In this document: positions 38,306 through 47,000 of the stretch, piece by piece
Layout of the letters: the number at the start of each line of letters is the position of its first letter
Position numbering within the stretch: position 1 is the stretch's first letter
Source: Ohtaekwangia kribbensis
Lineage (GTDB): Bacteria; Bacteroidota; Bacteroidia; Cytophagales; Cyclobacteriaceae
DNA: 64,000 nt
Assembly (NCBI RefSeq): GCF_042676245.1
Contig: NZ_JBHTKA010000007.1
Coordinates: forward strand, 124,001 to 188,000
Reading direction: 5' to 3'
The notes under the pieces: model-generated
Database searches by the model: none
What the model saw: the letters and a program-made list of their open reading frames with translations, nothing else
What the model was told of the DNA's origin: nothing
Position numbers and translations under genes: made by a program

Positions 38306-39175
38306 TCAACTTACAGCGCGTGCATAGTCAGCCAACGTAATGGCCGGACGGCCTAATGTATTCCACGTTTCTTCGGCCTGGAATTTCTCCGGATAGGTAT
38401 TGAGTGCTTCAATGATGTGGTGTCCATAGTTAACCGTGTTGCTGAAGAGTCCGACAAACTTCAGTACTGCGAGCGGTGCGCGGGATATAGTTAACTTCTC
38501 ACCAGTATAGTTGCTGATAAAAACATTGGCAGCTTCATCGGCCGTATAGCCTTCCGGGCCTTGCACGAAATATTCCTTGTTCTCGTTCTTCAATATTTCA
38601 AAAGAACGTACAACCCAGCGGCCGTAATCTTTACCGGCAATGAAATACATTTTATGATGCGATGTACCTGCCAGTAAAATGCGATTACCCTTCCGGTAAG
38701 TGATCATGAAATTCTCCATGAAGGTGGAGGGATAAAATATAGTATACGGTATACCCGCTGTCCGGATCTTGTCGAGTGCTTCCTTCTTCAAATCAAACAC
38801 CCACCAGTGAAAGCCATTCATGCCTTGGTAATTCATAACTACCGAACTGATGATGGCAATACGTTTGATCTTATTCTTATGTGCTGCCGCGATTATGTTA
38901 TCGATGCCTTCGCGTTCGGCATGCCAGGCATGTTTACCATCGCCCAGGTTTAAATTGAGGTTGAGATATATACCGTCCTGATCTTTCAACGCGCGATCTA
39001 CATCATGAACATTTCGGAGATCACCGGTACAATAGCGGATGCCTGCGGGTAGCAGCTTGCGTGCTTTGGCCTCATCGCGAACAAGTGCGGTAACCTCGAA
39101 GCCTGCATCATGCAACGCCTGCACTACCGGTCGCCCGATCATGCCTGTGCCTCCGATGACAGCTATCTTTTTCAT
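38306..39175 (-). CDS. NAD(P)-binding NmrA/atypical SDR family protein
   Basis: 289 residues with an N-terminal Rossmann motif IGGTGMIGRPVVQAL (residues 6-20), then VTALVRDEAKARKL and GDLRNVHDVDRAL, as in NmrA-like atypical short-chain dehydrogenases. The YxxxK pair is replaced by less clear residues (the ISSVVMNYQGM region), typical of atypical SDRs. It begins 9 bases after the map stop and is likely co-transcribed with it. The substrate is unknown. Confidence 0.87.
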   Translation of the reverse strand: MKKIAVIGGTGMIGRPVVQALHDAGFEVTALVRDEAKARKLLPAGIRYCTGDLRNVHDVDRALKDQDGIYLNLNLNLGDGKHAWHAEREGIDNIIAAAHKNKIKRIAIISSVVMNYQGMNGFHWWVFDLKKEALDKIRTAGIPYTIFYPSTFMENFMITYRKGNRILLAGTSHHKMYFIAGKDYGRWVVRSFEILKNENKEYFVQGPEGYTADEAANVFISNYTGEKLTISRAPLAVLKFVGLFSNTVNYGHHIIEALNTYPEKFQAEETWNTLGRPAITLADYARAVS

Positions 39176-39184
39176 TTACTTGTT

Positions 39185-39943
39185 TTAGATGGCGTTCGAT
39201 GCTGTTAGAATTACCGGAGCGCCATCCGTAATCAATATCGTATGTTCATGCTGGGCAACAAAGCTCCCATCGCCTGTTATCAATGTCCAGCCATCGCCCT
39301 GATCTTTGGCGTAGCTTGCCTTCGTAGAAATAAAAGTCTCTACCGCTACAACGGAATTTTTTCGGAAGCGACTTGTATTATACTTATCGTAGTAACAGGG
39401 TATTTCATTCGGTGCTTCGTGCAGACTTCGTCCGACACCATGTCCTACGAGGTTGCGAATTACTTTATAACCTGCGCGCTTTGCTTCTGTCTCAATCAGT
39501 AAACCAACCTCTGCAATCTTTACACCGCCTCGTATATGCTGCAGCGCTTTCGCGAGAATGTTGCGCGATGCATTTACAAGTTTACCGTGCTGATGTATAT
39601 CGTTCCCTAACACAAATGAACCTCCGTTATCAGCCCAGTATCCGCCAAGCTCTGCCGATACATCGATGTTGATGAGGTCACCTTCCTTCAGTATCTTCTT
39701 AGCCGAGGGTATACCATGTGCTACTTCGTGATTGAGACTGATGCAAGTCCACCCCGGAAAGCCATACGTGAGGCGAGGAGCGGAGCGTGCTCCCAGCTGA
39801 CTGAGTATGTTTCCACCATATTCATCGAGCTCCAGTGTCGACATACCGGGTTGCGCATACTCGCGCATCATACGAAGCGTTGTGCCTACAACTTCACTGA
39901 TCTTTTTTATTCCCGCAAGGTCGCTGTGTGATTCGATAGACAT
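39185..39943 (-). CDS. map: Type I methionine aminopeptidase
   Basis: 252 residues. Metal-binding positions are visible in INIDVSAELGGYWADNGGSF (two Asp), VGHGVGRSLHEAPNEIP (His), VAVETFIST (Glu) and QHEHTILI (Glu). The substrate-pocket segment is CISLNHEVAHGIPS. It removes N-terminal Met from nascent proteins. It sits apart from the ribosomal-protein operon where many Bacteroidota keep map, so it may be a second copy. It lies between the NtrC-like regulator and the NmrA-like gene on the same strand. Confidence 0.93.
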   Translation of the reverse strand: MSIESHSDLAGIKKISEVVGTTLRMMREYAQPGMSTLELDEYGGNILSQLGARSAPRLTYGFPGWTCISLNHEVAHGIPSAKKILKEGDLINIDVSAELGGYWADNGGSFVLGNDIHQHGKLVNASRNILAKALQHIRGGVKIAEVGLLIETEAKRAGYKVIRNLVGHGVGRSLHEAPNEIPCYYDKYNTSRFRKNSVVAVETFISTKASYAKDQGDGWTLITGDGSFVAQHEHTILITDGAPVILTASNAI

Positions 39944-39969
39944 AATGTGAGGGTTATATACTTCTTAAT

Positions 39970-41121
39970 TTATATATACTTCTTAACATCATCGGCAGAG
40001 ATCTCGTCTCCGCTCATAATGACTAACCGTTCTACAACGTTGCGCAGCTCGCGAATGTTTCCGGTCCAGTTGTGATCTTTTAATTGTGTAAGTGCCTTCG
40101 CCTGGATTGTTTTCTTTTTCGCTCCATACTCGTCTGCAATATCCAGCAAAAACTTATCTACCAGCAAGGGTATATCTTCTTTACGATCGTTCAGTGCCGG
40201 TACCTTTATCACGATAACACTTAACCGATGGTATAAATCTTCACGAAAGCGACTCTCTTCAATTTCCTTGCGCAGATCTTTATTCGTAGCGGCTACCACG
40301 CGCACATTTACGCTGATCTCTTTATCACCGCCTACACGTGTAATCTTGCTCTCTTGCAGGGCACGCAATACTTTGGCCTGCGCAGATAAACTCATATCAC
40401 CGATCTCATCCAGAAATAACGTTCCGCCTTCTGCGAGTTCAAATTTACCGAGGCGTTGCTTTATAGCCGATGTAAATGAACCTTTCTCGTGTCCGAACAA
40501 TTCACTTTCAATAAGCTCCGAAGGTATAGCAGCGCAGTTCACTTCTACCAACGGGCCGTCTGCACGCTTGCTCTTCTCGTGTATCCAGCGTGCTACCAGT
40601 TCTTTACCTGAACCATTCGGACCATTTACCAACACGCGTGCATCCGTAGGTGCTACTTTTTCAATCATCTCCTTTACGGCAGCAATTGGTTCAGACTCAC
40701 CAACCATGTCGAACTTCTTGGATATTTTCTTCTTCAGTGTTTTTGTTTCCTTCACCAGGTTAGTTTTGTCGAGTGCATTGCGAAGTGTGATTTCGAGTCT
40801 TCCGAGATCAAAAGGTTTCTGAAGAAAATCGAATGCACCTTTCTTCACAGCTTCAACCGCTACATCTATAGTACCGTGTGCCGATATAATAATGAAGTTA
40901 CTGGCTATACCCGCTTCTTTTGCTTTCTCCAATACTTCGAGGCCATCCATCTTCGGCATTTTTATATCGCAGATGCAGAGGTCGTAATTACCTTGTTCAA
41001 GTTTTTTAAATCCCTCCGCGCCATCGGCTGCTTCATGCACTTCGTGTTCTTTCTCTTCGAGAATCTCTTTCAGTATTGCGCGGATCTTGTTGTCGTCTTC
41101 GATGATGAGAATTTTTGCCAT
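39970..41121 (-). CDS. NtrC-like response regulator lacking the C-terminal DNA-binding domain
   Basis: 383 residues: receiver domain (1-120, acceptor Asp52 in CICDIKMPKMDG), then an AAA+ domain (about 138-370) with Walker A NGPNGSGKE (167-175) and Walker B GGTLFLDEI (232-240). The sigma-54 contact loop GAFTGA reads GSFTSA (214-219). The protein ends at VKKYI directly after the GNIRELRNVVERL segment, so the Fis-type helix-turn-helix of NtrC proteins (usually about 470 residues) is missing. It may not activate sigma-54 promoters by direct DNA binding. Cotranscription with map, 26 bases downstream, is likely. Confidence 0.92.
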   Translation of the reverse strand: MAKILIIEDDNKIRAILKEILEEKEHEVHEAADGAEGFKKLEQGNYDLCICDIKMPKMDGLEVLEKAKEAGIASNFIIISAHGTIDVAVEAVKKGAFDFLQKPFDLGRLEITLRNALDKTNLVKETKTLKKKISKKFDMVGESEPIAAVKEMIEKVAPTDARVLVNGPNGSGKELVARWIHEKSKRADGPLVEVNCAAIPSELIESELFGHEKGSFTSAIKQRLGKFELAEGGTLFLDEIGDMSLSAQAKVLRALQESKITRVGGDKEISVNVRVVAATNKDLRKEIEESRFREDLYHRLSVIVIKVPALNDRKEDIPLLVDKFLLDIADEYGAKKKTIQAKALTQLKDHNWTGNIRELRNVVERLVIMSGDEISADDVKKYI

Positions 41122-41282
41122 ACTTTTTAAGTTAAGCTGCGAGCTTTGAGTTTCGAGCTATGAGTTTACGAGATCCATTGCACAGCGCGCGAAGAAGGCA
41201 CAAAGGTCACAGAGGAAAGGCTTTGTGTTACTCAGTGTCTTCTTTGTGGTCTTGGTGCCATTGGATTTTTGACCTGCGCTAA
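41122..41282. other. Intergenic segment with imperfect CACAAAG/CTTTGTG inverted repeats
   Basis: The 160 bases upstream of the NtrC-like gene contain several copies of CACAAAG or its complement (about 41198-41255), including GTGTCTTCTTTGTG. The same words recur in the hairpin at 42450-42490. No coding region was recognised. Confidence 0.4.
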
Positions 41283-41319
41283 AATAAATAAACCTGCCAA
41301 GCTTTCGCGTAGCAGGTTT
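41283..41319 (-). terminator. Terminator of rnpB
   Basis: An 8-bp stem (AAACCTGC at 41290-41297 with GCAGGTTT at 41312-41319) lies just beyond the RNase P RNA 3' end; on the minus strand it is followed by a T-rich run (TTTATTTATTTT). Confidence 0.75.
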
Positions 41320-41330
41320 AAAAATTAACA

Positions 41331-41719
41331 AGCTTATAAGCCGGGTTCTGTCATCCCGCGTAAGCGGGAGCCCTTATCATTTATCTGTCCTCGGTTTCAC
41401 AACCGGGATCAATCAGTCTACCCGCTTCGGTACGCTCAACAAGTTGAGACGTGGAACGGGCCGCTCCAACCGAAGCCTATTTGACCTTTCAACGCGTAAG
41501 GTTTACCATGCCCCCGATGTCGCCATCGGAGCGGTGAGCTTTTACCTCGCCTTTTCACCTTTTCCCTCCCCGACAAAGTCGAAGCGGGTAGTTTGTTTTC
41601 TGTGGCACTCTCTGTTCCTCCTGCATTATACAGAAGGACCTTCCTGTTAGGAAGTACGCTGCCCTGTGTTGCCCGGACTTTCCTCCCTCTTGCGAGAGCG
41701 ATAAGGCGGCTTGCTTCCG
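41331..41719 (-). ncRNA. rnpB: RNase P RNA, class A
   Basis: The minus strand begins with AAGCAAGCCGCCTTATCG and soon reads GAGGAAAGTCCGGGC, the universal 5' core (P4 strand) of bacterial RNase P RNA. It ends with GACAGAACCCGGCTTAT, the matching 3' core. Length about 389 nt is normal. It is the ribozyme that removes 5' leaders from pre-tRNAs. TAACTTTA on the minus strand (41720-41727) lies at the expected place for the -7 element just before the 5' end. The exact ends are estimated to within about 5 nt. Short open frames inside it are not genes. Confidence 0.96.
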
Positions 41720-41847
41720 TAAAGTTAATCGTTATCTTTTAATTGTTATCCGGAAATTCTGATATACTGGTAAAGGTATGTGTATACTTATGGTGTGTGT
41801 TATACGTTATTCAAATACTTGTTTTCCAAATCGGCAGCACATTGATA

Positions 41848-42435
41848 ATGATTAGACGGATGAAAGAAGTTTCTTGGTTGCTATTATTTTCTTTACATAC
41901 TATGTATTCGTTCGCACAGGCATCAGACACTATAGCTGTATCGGATTCCCGATCTGACATCGCTCGTTTTTCCTGTATGAAGTCTTCGGTCGTGCCATTC
42001 AAAAGCGCAGATACCGTTCAACGGTGGGTGGTGGTTAGCCGGGAGCATGTTGCGTTCAAAAAGCAAAATATAGTGTTGACTGAAACCGAGACTAAAATTA
42101 TCGACCTGGAATCTCTGGAGTGTGGCGCTGTAAAAAAGAGAGACAATCTTGCTCTTATGGGACTTTGGGCCAGGGACTTTACGCTGGATGAAAAACAAGA
42201 TGCACTCGTCAAGAGCAGCAACGCACTGCCTTATTATGCAACCTTAAAGCGGATGATCGAGGATATCACCGAGCTTGATGCCAATACCGTAGTTACTTCC
42301 GGATATGAACTCTGCCAAAAGATTAAAGAGGGCCTGGAAGTTGAGGAAGAGCACAGGCAAAATTTCTTCCATGTATGGAGTCGAAAAAATGGACAATGGA
42401 AATTGACAGCAAAGAGAAGCGCGTTAGTTTTATAG
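41848..42435 (+). CDS. Exported protein of unknown function
   Basis: About 195 residues from ATG 41848 (41860 is an alternative); the frame extends up to 41743 but the signal peptide (EVSWLLLFSLHTMYSFAQ) sets the start. The mature protein begins ASDTIAVSDSRSD and has no domain I recognise; it ends in a strand-rich segment (HVWSRKNGQWKLTAKRSALV). It lies alone between rnpB (-) and a conserved hypothetical gene (-), and is followed by a strong hairpin. Confidence 0.7.
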   Translation: MIRRMKEVSWLLLFSLHTMYSFAQASDTIAVSDSRSDIARFSCMKSSVVPFKSADTVQRWVVVSREHVAFKKQNIVLTETETKIIDLESLECGAVKKRDNLALMGLWARDFTLDEKQDALVKSSNALPYYATLKRMIEDITELDANTVVTSGYELCQKIKEGLEVEEEHRQNFFHVWSRKNGQWKLTAKRSALVL

Positions 42436-42445
42436 TATAGATAAA

Positions 42446-42494
42446 ACACAAAGAAGACACAAGTTCTGCAAAGTTCCTTGTGTCTTCTTTATGT
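42446..42494 (+). terminator. Strong hairpin after the exported protein gene
   Basis: Perfect 14-bp inverted repeat, AAAGAAGACACAAG at 42450-42463 and CTTGTGTCTTCTTT at 42477-42490, with a 13-nt loop, 15 bases after the stop codon. No long T tract follows. Its arm repeats the word GTGTCTTCTTTGTG-like sequence seen upstream of the NtrC-like gene. Confidence 0.55.
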
Positions 42495-42529
42495 GCTTCA
42501 CTCTAAAGCAACCATGAAGTAAAATGATC

Positions 42530-42604
42530 AGGCGATATACTATATATCATCAGATATATATATACGGTTAGCCATTAACGGATAACGATTAACGGCTATC
42601 GCCT
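42530..42604 (-). repeat. Inverted repeat downstream of the 137-residue hypothetical gene
   Basis: Arms AGGCGATA (42530-42537) and TATCGCCT (42597-42604) flank an AT-rich TATATA stretch and a short direct repeat, ATTAACGG, occurring twice (about 42570-42594). It overlaps the stop codon of the gene at 42603-43016 and may form its terminator. Confidence 0.35.
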
Positions 42605-43016
42605 AATGTATATCCCTCCCCGTAAGTCGCATTTCATAATGATCGGCCAGTTGGGCTACTTCCTGGATCATTTCACCGATCTGTTCCTGCGACACGGTTT
42701 CAGAAAGACAGGATGCTTCTACTTTGAGATAGCCATCTTCAATGATGAACTTGCTATAGTCAAAGCTCGCATTGCGTTCGAGCAGAGCCTTCAGATCGAG
42801 TGAAGAATTGAACTCACATACTTTCGAAGTAAAGAGTGTCTGTTCGCGACCTGATACCGGACTGGTTTGCACGCATGCCAGCACGGTTTGAAAACGACTT
42901 GTACTTAGTGGTACAACGATCACAGACTTTGTATGATCGTAGTCGGTATACTGACCACCTATATGTTCAGCGTACTGCTCAACATAATTCATAATGCCGG
43001 GTAATGTTTCTACCAT
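42603..43016 (-). CDS. Conserved-looking hypothetical protein, YbjN or secretion-chaperone-like fold
   Basis: 137 residues, soluble and without signal. The pattern of an N-terminal helix (MNYVEQYAEHIG), strands (SVIVVPLSTSRFQTVLACVQ, LKVEASCLS) and a C-terminal helix (QIGEMIQEVAQLADHYEMRL) resembles the YbjN/type III chaperone-like fold. This is a fold guess from the secondary-structure pattern. Nothing nearby suggests a role. Confidence 0.7.
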   Translation of the reverse strand: MVETLPGIMNYVEQYAEHIGGQYTDYDHTKSVIVVPLSTSRFQTVLACVQTSPVSGREQTLFTSKVCEFNSSLDLKALLERNASFDYSKFIIEDGYLKVEASCLSETVSQEQIGEMIQEVAQLADHYEMRLTGRDIH

Positions 43017-43130
43017 ATCAAGTGGGATTTAGGTTTTTTCTATACGGAAGTTAAAAAAATAGCATGGTAATTCTAAACGTACAGGGGTAATTATTTAGTA
43101 CAAAGAATGCCTGAAAATAAAGTATAAACG

Positions 43131-44033
43131 CTAAAAATGAAACGCGTGAAAGCGAGTGCCCTGGGCAGAGAATTCAAGGGCTGGTGCCGGTAATTTGATC
43201 ATGTTCGCTACGAAGATCAGCGTTTTAACAACTTTGGATCGCGTTCGTATGGCAGTAAGATCAAAGTCGAGTGAGAGGTAATATTGACGGTAGGGTGCGG
43301 CATAGCCGGCTTCGGTATTCTGGCGATCGCGTGCATAGATCATTCCTTCAGCACCATAGCCTGCTGCCAGGTTTAACCATTTCGGAAAGCGGATAAACTT
43401 GTCCATATCAACCGAAAGCCAATAGGTTTGTCCGTTGTAATCTTTTAGTATCTCGCTTGTCAGGCCATCACCCAGTACAGAAGGTCGTATCGTAGCATAG
43501 TCACTCCGTTGGAAGGAGAATTTGGGATATATACGAACTTCACTCCACAAACGTGTTTGTCCTAAATAGAAGGCAACACCGGCAGCATCGGCAATCAGGT
43601 CACCGGTAGAAGCACCATACGCATCGGAGAATCCGTCAAATATTTCAACGGGTACCAATACAGCAAAGCCTGCTATAGCTCCGATGAGGTCTGCTTTACG
43701 GGCCGGTACATTACACCATTGCATGCCGCGCGAAGTACCATAGCTCAGATAAAACGCAGAGTAAAAATGACCAATCTTATCAACCTGTTTCCACTCGGCA
43801 TTATCATCGAAAAAACGAAACGACTGCCGGTCTGAATCTTTATACCAGAGATAATTTAACCCGGCAAGGGCCGTGGCGTAACCTGCTATACCGGTAATGG
43901 TGACTGTGCGTAATCGCTTTTTATTCACGGGGGGCAACGAGTCGGTCTGTGCAAACAACCAGCATGGTAAAAGAAAAAAAATAACAAACAGGCTGTGCTT
44001 ATTCCGTACCATCATCCTCTTCCTTGATTGCAT
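43131..44033 (-). CDS. DUF2279 (YfiM-like) envelope protein
   Basis: About 300 residues. A signal peptide (HSLFVIFFLLPCWLFAQ) sets the N-terminus; Met at 44012 is an alternative start. DUF2279 features are VDKIGHFYSAFYLSYGTSRG and the glycine/acidic stretch EIFDGFSDAYGASTGDLIAD. It is probably embedded in or beneath the outer membrane. Its start overlaps the end of the tamB-like gene, so the two are coupled, as expected for an envelope-assembly pair. Confidence 0.85.
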   Translation of the reverse strand: MQSRKRMMVRNKHSLFVIFFLLPCWLFAQTDSLPPVNKKRLRTVTITGIAGYATALAGLNYLWYKDSDRQSFRFFDDNAEWKQVDKIGHFYSAFYLSYGTSRGMQWCNVPARKADLIGAIAGFAVLVPVEIFDGFSDAYGASTGDLIADAAGVAFYLGQTRLWSEVRIYPKFSFQRSDYATIRPSVLGDGLTSEILKDYNGQTYWLSVDMDKFIRFPKWLNLAAGYGAEGMIYARDRQNTEAGYAAPYRQYYLSLDFDLTAIRTRSKVVKTLIFVANMIKLPAPALEFSAQGTRFHAFHF

Positions 44034-47000
44034 CGGTGTTAATGTTTGCTTTTTCTTCAGATGAAGATTGCTGTTGCTTCTTGCGCTTCTTACGTTCCGA
44101 TATCCACAAGTCTTTAATCTCGTTGAAGCTTTGTGTGTGAATGATACTCGCCCCCGTTGTCATGGCAGTCTGGTTGTTAACCGAACTTAATATAGGGTTT
44201 ACGTTCGTGCGACTATACATCTTTACCCGCAGCTTGCCATCAGCAGTTAACATGTAGTCAACTGTCCAGTCTCCTGCAAGACTTGAAGGATTTTGTTGGG
44301 TACCCGTAGAGTTCGTAGCGTTGTTGGATGTATTATAGGTACCATCACCGGTTACGCGCAAGCGACCGTTGAGGAAAGTATACGACATACGAAGCTGAAA
44401 TGTATTGAAACTCTCGGCATCCATCGAACCTATATCTACATCTACTACAAGGTCTTCATCCACCTGGCTCATCCAATGGCTGAGCTGGTTGGAGAATAAT
44501 TCACTGAGACTGTTTACAACGGACCCGCTGGTGCTCAGCGATTCGGCCGGTGAGAATTTGCGCAATACAATGAGACTGAATACCTGGCGCTTCAATTCCT
44601 GTTCATCAAGTTTATTCTTGAAGGCAGTAAAGAGCAGGTCGAGGTTAACAGTTTGTGTATTGGTCTGTACGTTTTTAGGAAGATCTTTAGCCGTGATGTC
44701 GAAGTTGATCTCCGGTGACAGCATCGGGCCATCCAACGTAAGTAATACCATTACCGGGTATCTGCGTTGCAGTTGTGGAGACTCTGTTATACTTACCGAA
44801 GGATCGCTCATGGTAACAAGCGGAGCAAACGATGCTAGCTGGTTGTAAGTCGCATCGATATCAACCGTTGCTTTATACGGATCGCCATACCAGGTAATGC
44901 GACTTCCCTTCTTAATAAGGAATTCTTTGTTGATGATGTCGTAGAGCGTAAAGTTATACCAGCCTTCGGTGAACTCGAACGGACCAAACATATTGAACTC
45001 TCCTTTGGTATCGAGCTGCAGGCGGAGATCTCCGACACCGCGTCCGCGAATGATATCGCCAGACTTCATATCGAATATAATTTCACAGTACGCGTCCGGA
45101 GTTACATCAAGGTTGAGGTCGAACGAGAGCCCGGTAATATTTACTTTCTTGCGAATGTTCTGCTTAACAGATTTGGTATAGGTTGAGTCTTTGAAGTTAA
45201 CAAAGGTGATGAACTCTTTTTTGTTAACGGATGACGAGCCATTCAATGGTACATATATACGTGTATTCTTCTCGGTGCGTGCGTTGGATGATATACGAAG
45301 GTTCGAAAGAAGTCCGCTGAAATTGACATCGCCCGTAGCATAAGCCTGGCCATAGAAGAGACTGTTATCTTTCATCGATGTATTCAACACCTGGAAGTTC
45401 CGGAAATCGGCATCCATATTAATCGCCATGTTGGAGAAAGCCTGGTGCGTGATGGCTCCGTTCAGTCTGCCTTTGTTGCGCAGTATATCGGAGAGCTCTA
45501 TATCTTTAAAGAAGATAGAGGTAGGCGTGAGCCCGATGATGCCGGTAAATCGATAGAGCGTTTTCAGATAGTTGATCATAATCTGACCATCTGATACTTT
45601 ACCTTCACCGCGTATATCCGGCTCGGTAAGTTCTCCTGTAATTTTAAATTCGCCAGATATAGTTCCTCCGATCTGTGAGAAGAATTCTTCGAGGAAAGGT
45701 TGTACAATGTTAAGCTCTGCTTTGTCGAGGTTGGCCGTGAGGTTCAGCGGACTATATTCCCGCGAAGGATTGTAATCGCCCGCCACGTTCACAATGCGTG
45801 TACCCATGCGATCGATGAACAGGTTGATGTCCAGTTTATGTTCAACCGTGTCCCAATGATTCTTGCCGATTACATCACCGATCAGAAAATCGTCTACAGT
45901 AAAATTCTTTATACTCAAGTCGTTTTGAATAACCGGCTTCCGGTAGAAGTTGCTCATGTTGATGTGTGCATCCGTTACACCGGCAATCTTTTTATTGGTA
46001 AGTACATTGAACAGCGAGAGCTCGAGACTATCAATATATAGCGATATAACTTTGGATGGATCTTTGGATATCTTCCCATCGATTTTGATAGACTGTTGTT
46101 CATTCAGCAAAGCCAGGTTCGAAAATGTCCAATCGCTGCCGTTAATGGCTATATAATTATCCTTGGCAAACGACCACTTGCGTTCGAGTAATTGTAACTC
46201 GGAAGGAAGCATGGATATAACCGTACTGTCCTGCTGAAAATCTACACCACCCTGCAGACGCATATAGTTTGTTTGTCCGTCATGATCAGCATCCAGTGAA
46301 AAGTCGATGTGGTTACGGTTCCAGATTGCTTCAGCTAAAAGATTTTTAGTTTGCAGGTTTTTATTCAGAATCTGTTTGTCAGAAGTAACCGTGAGCATCG
46401 AGAGTACACTCGTGCTGTCGGATATCTTTGATACGGTTAATTCTATATTCGAGTTGATAAACGTTTTACCTTCATATTTCAGTGAATCAAATTCAGAGTA
46501 TATATTGAAGATAGTGGTTCGGCCGCTGGTAAATTTGCCGTCAAACTTCGTGTTGGGCGAAAGACTCAGGTCAACATTAAAGAGATCGGTTATCGGTTTT
46601 ATATTTTTCAGGTTGATGGCAAGTTGCGCCTGGTATGATTTTGGTCTTCTCGCTTTCTGACTATAGTATTCAGCAATTTGTTGCTTGTCGTTTTTCAGGT
46701 TCAGCAGAATTTCTTTTACCAGGGTCTCTACATCCGAAGATATTTCAGAGAAATAGTAATCACCTTTTGCTTCCACATCTACCAAAGTAGATTGTACCCG
46801 GAACAGCCGGTTGCTCTTGTCACGTTGCGCATCGAGTTGTATATCATCGAGCGAAAGCTCCTGGTCTTTATAGAGCACAACCAGGTTTTGTACATTGGCA
46901 GTTCCGCGAAGTGAGTCGAGCGTGAGTCCTTGTATATCGGCTTCCACCGTACCGTGCAAAAAGAGACTGTCGCGTGATAACTTGAGTCGGTGGAGGTATG

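Noticed and set aside
41444..41650. 68-residue open frame
   Set aside because: It lies inside the RNase P RNA gene.
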